Positions 31,572 through 39,882 of a stretch of DNA of 43,654 nucleotides are shown here, piece by piece. Within the stretch, counting starts at the first letter, position 1; the number at the start of each line of letters is the position of its first letter. Origin of the DNA: Alistipes sp. (GTDB taxonomy: Bacteria > Bacteroidota > Bacteroidia > Bacteroidales > Rikenellaceae); the NCBI GenBank assembly GCA_019422485.1, contig JAHZDG010000001.1, forward strand, positions 65,979-109,632, given 5' to 3'. A program made the translations under genes and the position numbers. A model generated the notes under the pieces. The model was not told the DNA's origin and did not search any database. It saw nothing but the letters and a program-made list of their open reading frames with translations.

Positions 31572-33545
31572 ATGGAAAAATTACTGCTGATTACGCCCCC
31601 CTTCGTCCAACCGAATACGCCCTATCCGGCCACGGCCTACCTGAAAGGGTATCTCACTCGGCAAGGGGCTGAGGTCGAACAGGTTGATCTGTCGATTGAG
31701 TTACTCAATCGCATCTTCTGTCGCGATTTTCTTGGCCGGGTATTCGACGCCTATCCGGCCTACCGGGCCACACTCGACCGCTCCGACGACAATCTGGATC
31801 ATATCTACGCCCTGGCGCCACACTACCTCGACACGATCGAAAGTGTCATGCACTTCCTCCGATGCGGCGACACGACGCTCGGCACATTGATTGTCAGCGG
31901 CGACTTTCTGCCGCAAGGCAAACGTTTCGAAGCCACCGATGAGCTGGCCTATTTTTTCGGTTCGCTGGGGACAACCGACTGTGCTCGTTTCCTCTGCACG
32001 CTTTACCTGCAAGATCTCAGCGACCTGATCCGGGCCGTCATCTCGCCTCATTTTGAAATTGTTCGCTACGGAGAACGCCTCTCGTTGTCAATCCCGACCT
32101 TCGACCGGCTGGAACAGGAACTCAGCCAACCCCGCAACTTGATCGAAGAAGAGATGGTTCAACTGCTGGAGGATCACCTGACTGCCATTCAGCCCTCTCT
32201 GGTCGGTTTTGCGATTCCTTTCCCGGGCAATCTGCTCTCGGCTCTCCGCTGTGCCCAATACATTCGGGAACGACATCCGAACCTTCGTACGATTTTCGGA
32301 GGCGGATACCCCTCCACCGAATTGCGACAAATGACCGATCCGGGCATTTTCCGCTATGTGGATTACCTGATTTTGGATGACGGTGAATTACCGCTGGAAC
32401 GGATTCTCAAGGGTGAAACGCTGCTTCATACATACACAGCCGAAGGTTATCACGCAGGAGCGGAATCGATCACCCATGAACAGCGGGGTTGCCCCGATTT
32501 CAGCGGTCTACCCCACGATCGCTATTTCTCGCTGAGCGAAGTTCCCAATCCCATGCACCGTCTTTGGAGCGACGGCCGTTGGAACAAGATGATGATCGCT
32601 CACGGATGTTATTGGGCCCAATGTGCCTTTTGCGACACCTCGCTCGACTACATCGGCCGATACGAAAACATTCCGGCCCGACTGTTCGTCGATTGGATGG
32701 AACAGGTGATGGCACAGACCGGCAGTCGGGGATTCCATTTCGTCGACGAAGCGGCTCCGCCCAAATTACTGAAAGAAATTTCGCTGGAAATCTTACGCCG
32801 GAAGCTGAAAGTCAGCTGGTGGACCAATATCCGATTCGAGAGCCACTTTACGGGCGATCTGACACAACTGATGGCGGCCGCCGGCTGTATAGCCGTATCC
32901 GGTGGACTGGAAACGGCTTCCGACCGTCTGTTGAAACTCATGAACAAAGGGGTGACGATCGAACAGGCAGCATTATCCATGCGCAACTTCCGTGATGCAG
33001 GCATCATGGTACACACCTACCTGATGTATGGGTTCCCGACGGAAACCCTCCAAGAGAGCATCGACGCACTGGAGGTTGTCCGTCAGATGTTCCACGCCGA
33101 ACTGATCGATTCGGCTTTCTGGCACCGTTATGCCATGACCGTACACAGCCCCAGCGGTCGGGAACCCGAACGATTCGGCGTGACCCGCAAACATCCGGGT
33201 TGCCATCCGTTTGCCAACAACGAAATCGCCTTCTCCGGGAAATGGGGATATGACGTCGACCGGGTGGGCGACGCCCTACGGGAAGCCTTGGCGAACTATC
33301 TGGTCGGCAACGGGCTGAATCGTCCGGTCCATAAATGGTTCGCCGGGAAGGACGCCAAACCGACCACAGTGGAAGATACCCTGATCACCGATCAGTTAAT
33401 CAAGCCCGACGCCTTTTCCACGAAAAAGCCCGGGTGGTCTGGATCGGGCTCCCGCCTCAGCGGACCGAACAGGGCATCATCCTGCACAGTCATGCCGGCA
33501 GCAAGACTCTCTCATTCTCTGCGGCGGAAACCGACTTTCTCATAG
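31572..33545 (+). CDS. B12-binding-type radical SAM protein, frame broken near its C-terminus
   Basis: The frame as read gives 657 residues. The first 300 resemble the cobalamin-binding fold of B12 radical SAM enzymes (LLITPPFVQPNTPYPATAYLKGYL at the start; IFGGGYPSTELR near 240), although no classic DxHxxG motif is seen. The cluster motif is GCYWAQCAFC: C346, C351 and C354, i.e. CX4CX2C instead of CX3CX2C. The barrel continues to about 500 (SGGLETASDRLLKLMNKG). From residue 619 on the frame turns into unnatural Ser/Arg text, whereas the -1 frame carries a sensible C-terminus ending at 33697. One lost A in the run 33423-33427 would explain it; the repaired protein has 708 residues. Reaction unknown. 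Confidence 0.78.
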   Translation: MEKLLLITPPFVQPNTPYPATAYLKGYLTRQGAEVEQVDLSIELLNRIFCRDFLGRVFDAYPAYRATLDRSDDNLDHIYALAPHYLDTIESVMHFLRCGDTTLGTLIVSGDFLPQGKRFEATDELAYFFGSLGTTDCARFLCTLYLQDLSDLIRAVISPHFEIVRYGERLSLSIPTFDRLEQELSQPRNLIEEEMVQLLEDHLTAIQPSLVGFAIPFPGNLLSALRCAQYIRERHPNLRTIFGGGYPSTELRQMTDPGIFRYVDYLILDDGELPLERILKGETLLHTYTAEGYHAGAESITHEQRGCPDFSGLPHDRYFSLSEVPNPMHRLWSDGRWNKMMIAHGCYWAQCAFCDTSLDYIGRYENIPARLFVDWMEQVMAQTGSRGFHFVDEAAPPKLLKEISLEILRRKLKVSWWTNIRFESHFTGDLTQLMAAAGCIAVSGGLETASDRLLKLMNKGVTIEQAALSMRNFRDAGIMVHTYLMYGFPTETLQESIDALEVVRQMFHAELIDSAFWHRYAMTVHSPSGREPERFGVTRKHPGCHPFANNEIAFSGKWGYDVDRVGDALREALANYLVGNGLNRPVHKWFAGKDAKPTTVEDTLITDQLIKPDAFSTKKPGWSGSGSRLSGPNRASSCTVMPAARLSHSLRRKPTFS

Positions 33546-33697
33546 AAGTGCTCACCCATACGGCTGACCTCGACCGGACGGTCACCCTGAACGAGATCAA
33601 AACCCTTTATGCCCAATACAGCGATGAACCGTTTTTGGTGTTCTATCACGCTAAAAAATGGGACATCCTACGCTCATACGGTCTGTTACAAATTTAA
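33428..33697 (+). pseudogene. Out-of-frame C-terminus of the radical SAM gene
   Basis: Frame -1 relative to the gene start encodes 89 residues (ARVVWIGLPPQ ... LLQI) that fit directly on the upstream product as its missing C-terminal domain. It has no start codon or promoter of its own at the junction. Either the gene is a recent frameshift mutant, the base call in the A run is wrong, or ribosomes slip at G-AAA-AAG. Confidence 0.75.
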
Positions 33698-33753
33698 CCA
33701 TCCGCCCCGATGGGTGATTGCTTCACCGCTCCCGGGGCACAAACATAAAACTC

Positions 33754-34566
33754 ATGAACTTCAAAGACAAAGTCGTTGTCATCACGGGAGCCTCTTCGGG
33801 TATTGGAGAAGCTCTGGCCTACGAATTCGGCGCACAGGGAGCTCGCATCGTCATGGGAGCCCGCAGCGAAGACAAATTGGCAAAAATAGCCGAAACCCTG
33901 CACGAACGCGGGATTCAATGCGCCTTTCGGGCAACAGATGTCACCCTTGAAACGGACTGTCAGGCCTTGATTGCCCTGGCGGCCGAGCGTTTCGGAGGGA
34001 TCGACATTCTGATCTGTAACGCCGGGATCTCCATGCGCGCACTATTCGACGATGTAGATTTACAGGTACTCAAACGACTGATGGACGTCAACTTCTGGGG
34101 AACCGTCTACTGCACCAAATACGCCCTGCCCTATATTCAGGCAGCTCACGGCACCATCGTCGGCGTCAGTTCCGTCGCCGGTCTGCACGGACTGCCGGGA
34201 CGCACGGGCTATTCGGCTTCGAAATATGCCATGGAAGGATTTTTGGAAACCGTCCGCATCGAAAACCTCAAAAAGAAGGTACACGTCATGATCGCCGCCC
34301 CCGGGTTTACCGCCACCAACGTTCGGTTTTCCGCATTAACGGCCGACGGATCCTCCCAGGGCAGTTCCCCGCGGGAAGAGGGCAAAATGATGACGGCCGA
34401 GGAAGTCGCTCACCGCATCGCCAAGGGGATTGCCCGACGCAAGCGCCTCTTGTTGATGGAATTCAACGGCCGAGCCACCGCTTTCATCAAGAAATTCGCT
34501 CCGGCTCTGCTGGACCGTCTCTTCTATAACCACATGGCCAAAGAGCCCGACTCGCCATTCAAATAA
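33754..34566 (+). CDS. Short-chain dehydrogenase/reductase
   Basis: A 270-residue classical SDR. The NAD(P)-binding TGASSGIG is at 11-18, NAG at 89-91, and the catalytic Ser-Tyr-Lys are S140, Y153 and K157 (YSASK). After residue 185 the substrate loop (FSALTADGSSQGSSPREEGKMM) and a basic C-terminal helix (RRKRLLLMEFNGRATAFIKKFAPALLDRLFY) suggest contact with the membrane or a hydrophobic substrate, as in DltE/YqjQ-type SDRs. ATG at 33754 is chosen; an upstream start lacks support. It lies 56 bases after the radical SAM tail, probably in the same transcript. Substrate unknown. Confidence 0.92.
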   Translation: MNFKDKVVVITGASSGIGEALAYEFGAQGARIVMGARSEDKLAKIAETLHERGIQCAFRATDVTLETDCQALIALAAERFGGIDILICNAGISMRALFDDVDLQVLKRLMDVNFWGTVYCTKYALPYIQAAHGTIVGVSSVAGLHGLPGRTGYSASKYAMEGFLETVRIENLKKKVHVMIAAPGFTATNVRFSALTADGSSQGSSPREEGKMMTAEEVAHRIAKGIARRKRLLLMEFNGRATAFIKKFAPALLDRLFYNHMAKEPDSPFK

Positions 34567-34620
34567 ATTCCGAGCACATAAGCTCTGCGACGGCCATCCG
34601 ATCGCAAAGCCTTTTCATAC

Positions 34621-34652
34621 GCCGTCACCTGGAAACAGGTGGCGGCTTTCTG
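34621..34652 (+). terminator. Terminator after the SDR gene
   Basis: An 11-bp stem (34621-34631 with 34636-34646, one G-U pair) with a GAAA tetraloop, followed by TTTCTGTT. Confidence 0.8.
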
Positions 34653-34726
34653 TTATAAACCAGTTATCAACCGTTTATTCACATCTTTTTCTGGAGTTAT
34701 TCACATAAATAACCCACTTATAGAGG
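34653..34726 (+). other. Phased DnaA-box-like 9-mer array in the SDR/uvrA gap
   Basis: This part of the 304-base gap between two convergent genes carries same-strand 9-mers at near-helical spacing: TTATAAACC (34653), TTATCAACC (34664), TTATTCACA (34675), TTATTCACA (34697) and TTATAGAGG (34718). The third and fourth match the DnaA box TTATNCACA exactly; the others share the TTAT half only. Start distances are 11, 11, 22 and 21 bases. The rest of the gap holds the SDR and uvrA terminators and AT-rich sequence to 34790. Confidence 0.4.
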
Positions 34727-34789
34727 TAGTATCGACAGACTGTACACACACTATAAACACTTTTTCAACTTCGCATCGACACCAGGGCA

Positions 34790-34828
34790 CATAAAATACA
34801 AGCTCCGCGAGATATACCCGCGGAGCTT
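34790..34828 (-). terminator. Terminator after uvrA
   Basis: A perfect 10-bp stem (34800-34809 with 34819-34828) around a 9-base loop; on the minus strand GTATTTTATG follows, a modest T run. Confidence 0.7.
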
Positions 34829-34870
34829 ACTTTCTCCAAAAATAAAAATGATACTTCCCTCGTCCAAGGG

Positions 34871-37696
34871 CTATTTTTTCGCCAACAACGGACGCAAAAA
34901 TTGTCCTGTATAACTCTCTTCAACGGCAGCCACCTCTTCGGGCGTACCGGTTGCCAGTACCCGGCCCCCGGCCTGACCGCCTTCGGGTCCAATGTCGATC
35001 AGATAGTCGGCCACCTTGATAACATCGAGGTTGTGCTCGATCACAATCACCGTATTTCCCTTTTCCACCAACTTGTCCAACACGCCCAACAACACCCGGA
35101 CATCCTCGAAATGCAGGCCCGTCGTGGGTTCATCCAGAATATACAGCGTACTGCCGGTATCCCGTTTGGCCAATTCGGCCGACAACTTGATACGCTGGCT
35201 TTCCCCTCCGGACAGTGTCGTACATGGCTGACCCAAGGTCAGATAACCCAAACCCACATCCTGGATCGTCTTCAGTTTCATGTGGATCGAAGGCACCGCT
35301 TCGAAAAACTCCACAGCCTGGTTGATGGTCATCGACAACACCTCACTGATGTTTTTCCCTTTATAGCGAACCTCCAGCGTCTCCCGATTATAACGTTTTC
35401 CGTTGCAGGCATTACACTTCACATACACATCCGGCAGAAAGTTCATCTCGATGGTCTGCACCCCGGCACCCCGGCACGTTTCACAACGTCCCCCCTTGAC
35501 ATTGAACGAGAACCGTCCGGCTTTGAAGCCCCGAATCTGAGCATCGGGCGTCGCTTCAAACAGCTTACGAATGTCCGAAAAGACATTGGAATAGGTGGCC
35601 GGATTGCTGCGGGGCGTCCGCCCGATCGGCGATTGATCCACCACCACCAATTTGTCTATATACTCGATCCCCTCAATGCGATCGTACGGCAAGGGCTGTT
35701 CATAAGAGCGGTACAAAGTCCGATTCAAAGCCGCTTTGAGGGTGGCATTCACCAACGTCGATTTACCGCTACCGCTCACTCCGGTCACACAGATCATCTT
35801 CCCGAGCGGAAATTCCACCGTAATATTTTTCAGGTTGTTACCCCGTGCCCCATAGATGGTCAGGCTCTTTCCATTACCCGGACGACGTACGGCCGGAATC
35901 TCGATACGCCGACGACCGCTCAGGTAATCGGCCGTAATACCGCCCGAGGCCATAATATCCTTCACGGTTCCGGCTGCGACGATCTCGCCTCCACGCACAC
36001 CGGCCAACGGGCCCACATCGACCACATAATCGGCATTGCGGATCATATCCTCGTCGTGTTCCACCACAATCACCGAGTTACCAGCATCGCGCAACGCCTG
36101 CAGGCTATGAATCAACTTGATATTATCGCGCTGATGCAACCCGATACTGGGCTCATCCAGGATATAGAGTACGTTGACCAGTTTGGAGCCAATTTGGGTC
36201 GCCAACCGAATTCGCTGGCTTTCCCCACCGGAGAGCGAACACGAAGCCCGACTCAGGGAGAGATACCCCAATCCCACATCCAACAGGAAGCGCAAACGTT
36301 CCCGAATCTCCTTTAGGATTTCCCGGGCGATCTGTTCCTGTTTTTTCGAGATCCGGCTTTCCAGTCCCTCCATCCAGGCCGCAAACTCTTCGATACTGAG
36401 TGCCGACAATTCGGCGATATTTTTCCCATCGATCCGGAAATAGAGGGCTTCTTTTTTCAGGCGCGAGCCGCCGCACACCGAGCAGACCTTCCGCACCACA
36501 AACTGTTCCTTCCACTTGTCTCCCCGGCCGGACGAGGCATCATCCTGCTGTTTTTCGATGTAGTCGGCAATGCCTTCCCACGAAATCATATAGTTTCCCG
36601 TCCCTCCCAATTCACGGGCGTCGATATGCAGCGGTTCGGGATCCCCATATAAAATCGGATTGAGGGCCTCATCACCCAGACTGCCGACCGGATCGTCCAA
36701 CGTAAAGTCATACTTATGCCCCAAAGCCTCCAGTTGGGCAAACAGCAGGTTTTTCCGATATTTTCCAAAAGGAGCGATCCCTCCTTCGCGAATCGACTTG
36801 CTTTCGTCCGGCATAATCCGTTCCCGATCGAAAACAGCCTCTTCGCCCAGTCCATTACAATGCGGGCAAGCCCCCTGCGGCGAATTGAACGAAAAGGTAT
36901 GAGGGGCGGGTTCGTTGAAAGCGATACCGCTGGTGGGACACATCAGGTGCCGGCTGTAAAAACGCACGTTATTGGTACCGTAATCGTACACCATCATCGT
37001 CCCTTTGCCCTGACGCATCGTCTCCTGAAGGCTTTTGAGCAGACGTTCCCGGTTATCGACCCGGGCATTGAGCCGATCGATCACCAGTTCGATATGATGG
37101 ATCTTATAACGGTCGAGTTTCATGCCCGGTTGAACCTCGATAATCTCTCCATCCACCCGAGCATACAAAAATCCCTTTTTCAGAAAACTTTCGAACAGTT
37201 CGCGATAATGCCCTTTCCGGCCCTTGACCAACGGAGCCAGCAAAGCGATTTTGCGATCGGAAAAGTTTTTCAGGATCAGGTCCAGAATCTGTTCATCGCT
37301 GTGTCGCACCATGATTTCGCCCGTCACCGGAGAATAGGCATCCGAAGCCCGAGCAAACAACAATCGCAAAAAATCGTTGATTTCGGTGACGGTTCCCACC
37401 GTAGAACGGGGATTTTTATTGGTGGTTTTCTGTTCAATTGCAATGACCGGGCTGAGGCCCGTAATCTTATCGACATCGGGACGCTCCATCGTCCCAACAA
37501 ACTGACGGGCATAGGTCGACAGCGTCTCCAGGTAGCGGCGCTGCCCCTCGGCATAGATCGTATCGAAGGCCAACGACGACTTTCCCGAACCCGACAGGCC
37601 CGTAATAACCGTCAATTTCTGACGAGGAATCTCCACATCCACCCCTTTGAGATTATGGACGCGAGCTCCTAATATCTTTATTTTCTGATCTTCCAC
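34871..37696 (-). CDS. uvrA: Excinuclease ABC subunit UvrA
   Basis: A 941-residue ABC ATPase that finds bulky DNA damage for nucleotide excision repair. The first Walker A is GLSGSGKS (33-40), the second GVSGSGKS (about 640), each with an ABC signature (SLSGGESQRIRLA, TLSGGESQRIKLS). The C-terminal zinc module is intact (CETC ... CNAC). The first zinc module reads CPTS ... CPHC, with Ser for the second Cys; I recall the same in other Bacteroidetes. GTG is the start codon and directly abuts the stop of the transglycosylase gene (TAAGTG), so the two are co-transcribed. Confidence 0.97.
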   Translation of the reverse strand: MEDQKIKILGARVHNLKGVDVEIPRQKLTVITGLSGSGKSSLAFDTIYAEGQRRYLETLSTYARQFVGTMERPDVDKITGLSPVIAIEQKTTNKNPRSTVGTVTEINDFLRLLFARASDAYSPVTGEIMVRHSDEQILDLILKNFSDRKIALLAPLVKGRKGHYRELFESFLKKGFLYARVDGEIIEVQPGMKLDRYKIHHIELVIDRLNARVDNRERLLKSLQETMRQGKGTMMVYDYGTNNVRFYSRHLMCPTSGIAFNEPAPHTFSFNSPQGACPHCNGLGEEAVFDRERIMPDESKSIREGGIAPFGKYRKNLLFAQLEALGHKYDFTLDDPVGSLGDEALNPILYGDPEPLHIDARELGGTGNYMISWEGIADYIEKQQDDASSGRGDKWKEQFVVRKVCSVCGGSRLKKEALYFRIDGKNIAELSALSIEEFAAWMEGLESRISKKQEQIAREILKEIRERLRFLLDVGLGYLSLSRASCSLSGGESQRIRLATQIGSKLVNVLYILDEPSIGLHQRDNIKLIHSLQALRDAGNSVIVVEHDEDMIRNADYVVDVGPLAGVRGGEIVAAGTVKDIMASGGITADYLSGRRRIEIPAVRRPGNGKSLTIYGARGNNLKNITVEFPLGKMICVTGVSGSGKSTLVNATLKAALNRTLYRSYEQPLPYDRIEGIEYIDKLVVVDQSPIGRTPRSNPATYSNVFSDIRKLFEATPDAQIRGFKAGRFSFNVKGGRCETCRGAGVQTIEMNFLPDVYVKCNACNGKRYNRETLEVRYKGKNISEVLSMTINQAVEFFEAVPSIHMKLKTIQDVGLGYLTLGQPCTTLSGGESQRIKLSAELAKRDTGSTLYILDEPTTGLHFEDVRVLLGVLDKLVEKGNTVIVIEHNLDVIKVADYLIDIGPEGGQAGGRVLATGTPEEVAAVEESYTGQFLRPLLAKK

Positions 37697-38602
37697 TTAT
37701 TGTCTCGTTCCTGATTTCGGCACCTTCAAAACGAAACTCCGTGCCGTTTTATTACGATAGTCGTAGTCGCGAATCCAGTGGTTGAGTTCACGCAACATTT
37801 TATAGTTCGTCCCGTGTTTACGGGCTTCTGCGGACCAATCGATCTGCGTTCCGCTGACCGTCACTTCGGTATAGTCCGGCAACGGACGATAGTAATCTTC
37901 CGCCTGGATCTGATAACCATAAGCGGCCGGATTCGGAGTGATCAATTTAAAGGCCAGTACGCGAAACACATAGCGCATGGTTTCTGTCGGAAGATAGAGG
38001 TCGTAATAGGAATCAACTCCCTGCTTTTCCAACCGTTTGGCCGTCCCGACGTTATAGGAAGCGGCAGCCAAGGTCCAGCTTCCGAATTTTTCTTTGGCCT
38101 CCAACAGATAACGACAAGCCGCTTCCGTCGATTTTTCGATATGATAGCGTTCATCGACACCACCTCCGATATATAATCCGGCTGAACGCGCATAAGCCGG
38201 CATCAGCTGCCACAATCCGGCAGCTCCAGCCGACGAACCGGCATTGGGATTCAAACCGCTTTCAGCCATACACAGATATTTAAAATCATCGGGAACCCCA
38301 TTTTTTTTCAAGATGGGTTCAATGATCGGGAAATAGCGCTGAGTAGCCAACAACGTCAGCATGGTCCGCGAGTGCAGATACATGGTACTCAACATTTCCC
38401 GCATCAGGCTTTCGCGGGTATCGTAATTCTCCAAAGGCACCGGTTCTCCCGCCAGGTCCAGATGTTCCGGCAGCTGAGGGATCTGTACCGGAGCATAAGC
38501 CTCCGTAGAGGAAGTGTGGTTTCCCGAGAAAACGGGAGCGCTGCGCTGGGCACAGGCAAAGGCCGAAAAAACAACGGCCAGACAAAAAGCGACATATTTC
38601 AT
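37697..38602 (-). CDS. Lytic transglycosylase, MltD/SLT type
   Basis: A 301-residue exported murein lyase that cuts the glycan strand between MurNAc and GlcNAc. A signal peptide with likely cleavage after ACA (residue 18) precedes the SLT domain. The catalytic Glu is E114 in CMAESGLNP, followed by the SLT motifs SSAGAAGLWQLMP and LAAASYNVG. No LysM repeat is seen; the C-terminal 100 residues instead resemble the linker of MltD (YRPLPDYTEVTVSG ... LRELNHWI). The ATG at 38602 fits the signal peptide better than a start 22 codons further up. uvrA follows with no gap. Confidence 0.92.
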   Translation of the reverse strand: MKYVAFCLAVVFSAFACAQRSAPVFSGNHTSSTEAYAPVQIPQLPEHLDLAGEPVPLENYDTRESLMREMLSTMYLHSRTMLTLLATQRYFPIIEPILKKNGVPDDFKYLCMAESGLNPNAGSSAGAAGLWQLMPAYARSAGLYIGGGVDERYHIEKSTEAACRYLLEAKEKFGSWTLAAASYNVGTAKRLEKQGVDSYYDLYLPTETMRYVFRVLAFKLITPNPAAYGYQIQAEDYYRPLPDYTEVTVSGTQIDWSAEARKHGTNYKMLRELNHWIRDYDYRNKTARSFVLKVPKSGTRQ

Positions 38603-38790
38603 GACATCAGACGCTAAAACAGCGGATAAAGTTACTAATTTTTCCATGGAAAACCCGGATTTACCCAAAAGTTCCGTTCAAATCGGAACTGAAACCGACA
38701 GACTACCTCTTTCCTTGTTTTCGAGAACAATTTTCAGCCGCAACGACCGGGATTTTACCGATAGCCGGCGGATTAATCCTCAGAAAAGCG

Positions 38791-38798
38791 TAGCTTTG
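38791..38798 (+). promoter_or_regulatory. -7 box of the CvfB-like gene
   Basis: TAGCTTTG is an exact TAnnTTTG match, 15 bases before the ATG at 38813. No -33 box at normal spacing. Confidence 0.45.
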
Positions 38799-38812
38799 CA
38801 AAAAATAAGCCT

Positions 38813-39649
38813 ATGTTGACAGCCGGTCACTACTATACTCTGCGCGTAGAGCGCGTATCCGATCACGGACTTTACCTCAGCGACGATGATGGCGAACAGG
38901 TTTTGCTGCCCAACCGCTATGTTTCCAAGGAAAATCGCATCGGTGATTCGATCGACGTATTCGTGTACCACGATTCGGAAGATCGCCTGATCGCCACGAC
39001 CGACCAACCGCTGGCTACCGTCGGCGAGGTGGCCTACCTGAAAGTCATCGACAAAACCATTCATGGGGCTTTTCTGGACTGGGGACTGAAAGCCAAAGAC
39101 CTGTTCCTGCCCAATCGCAACCAACAGGGACGATTGGAAATCGGACGGTCGACCGTGGTGTACCTCTACACGGACAACGTCACGGGACGAGTCGTGGCCA
39201 CCAACTTTCTCAACGGCTTCATCCATAACCTCGACCTGCACCTGAAACCCAAGCAAAAGGTCGACATCCTGGTGGTTTCGGAAACCCCCATCGGCTACCG
39301 GGCCGTCATCGACAACCGCCATTGGGGCATGCTCTATCGCAACCAACTGTTTCAACCCATCGCGATCGGCGACCGTCTGTCGGCTTATGTACGCCGCATC
39401 ACCGAAGACCGGCGTGTGGATCTGATTCTCCAGCAATCCGGGTACGAAGAGGTTCAACATGCCGCCGAACGGCTTCTGGATATGATGCGAAAAACCGGAG
39501 GCCGCCTTCCGTTGAGTGATCGCAGTGCCCCCGAAGAGGTGTACGACTTAACCCACATGAGCAAAAAAGTATTCAAACGCAGCATGGGTTACCTGATGAA
39601 ACAGGGGCTGGTCGTCATGGAAGAACGGGAAACCCGCCTGAAAAAGTAA
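38813..39649 (+). CDS. S1-like RNA-binding protein, CvfB/YitL family
   Basis: A 278-residue soluble protein with the CvfB layout: S1-like barrels at about 1-65, 66-135 and 140-210 (YVSKENRIGDSIDVFVYHDSEDR; GEVAYLKVIDKTIHGAFLDWG; YRNQLFQPIAIGDRLSAYVRRI), then a winged helix at 220-278 (LPLSDRSAPEEVYDLTHMSKKVFKRSMGYLMKQG). Relatives bind RNA and affect gene expression, but the role in Bacteroidetes is not settled. It has its own -7 box and is followed by a 233-base gap before menA. Confidence 0.92.
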   Translation: MLTAGHYYTLRVERVSDHGLYLSDDDGEQVLLPNRYVSKENRIGDSIDVFVYHDSEDRLIATTDQPLATVGEVAYLKVIDKTIHGAFLDWGLKAKDLFLPNRNQQGRLEIGRSTVVYLYTDNVTGRVVATNFLNGFIHNLDLHLKPKQKVDILVVSETPIGYRAVIDNRHWGMLYRNQLFQPIAIGDRLSAYVRRITEDRRVDLILQQSGYEEVQHAAERLLDMMRKTGGRLPLSDRSAPEEVYDLTHMSKKVFKRSMGYLMKQGLVVMEERETRLKK

Positions 39650-39769
39650 CGATCCAACACGTTTTCTCGCATTTCCCGCTCCGAAACCCTCAAAATCGTT
39701 TCAGACCTTTTCCACGGATATATCCTGACCTGTCCTCGAGGGCAGGCGGTCCGTTTTCCCATACAGAAA

Positions 39770-39802
39770 CTTCAAGAAAGATTTTTCGGATGTTTCTTGA
39801 AG
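39770..39802. promoter_or_regulatory. Inverted repeat upstream of menA
   Basis: CTTCAAGAAA (39770-39779) and TTTCTTGAAG (39793-39802) form a perfect 10-bp dyad with a 13-base spacer, about 80 bases before menA. A smaller hairpin (39729-39746, 7 bp, TCGA loop, then CGGTCCGTTTT) may end the preceding gene. No TAnnTTTG box is seen in the gap. Confidence 0.4.
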
Positions 39803-39882
39803 CCCACAAAACTCAACCGTTTTCCCTTTTCACGGAAAGCCGCACATACACAACCTCTCAACGACTCTCGAAAATATCGACT

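Noticed and set aside
33423..33450. Canonical dnaX-type programmed -1 frameshift
   Set aside because: The zero-frame heptamer is G-AAA-AAG rather than A-AAA-AAG, there is no upstream Shine-Dalgarno-like stimulator, and the stem abuts the slip site.
34567..34870. Main chromosome origin
   Set aside because: Not rejected outright as a site, but no change of strand composition or gene direction is visible around it and no dnaA/dnaN is near; kept only as a DnaA-box finding.
34901..36316. 471-codon open frame antisense to uvrA
   Set aside because: uvrA motifs occupy the other strand; the antisense text is His/Arg/Gln-rich without a domain.
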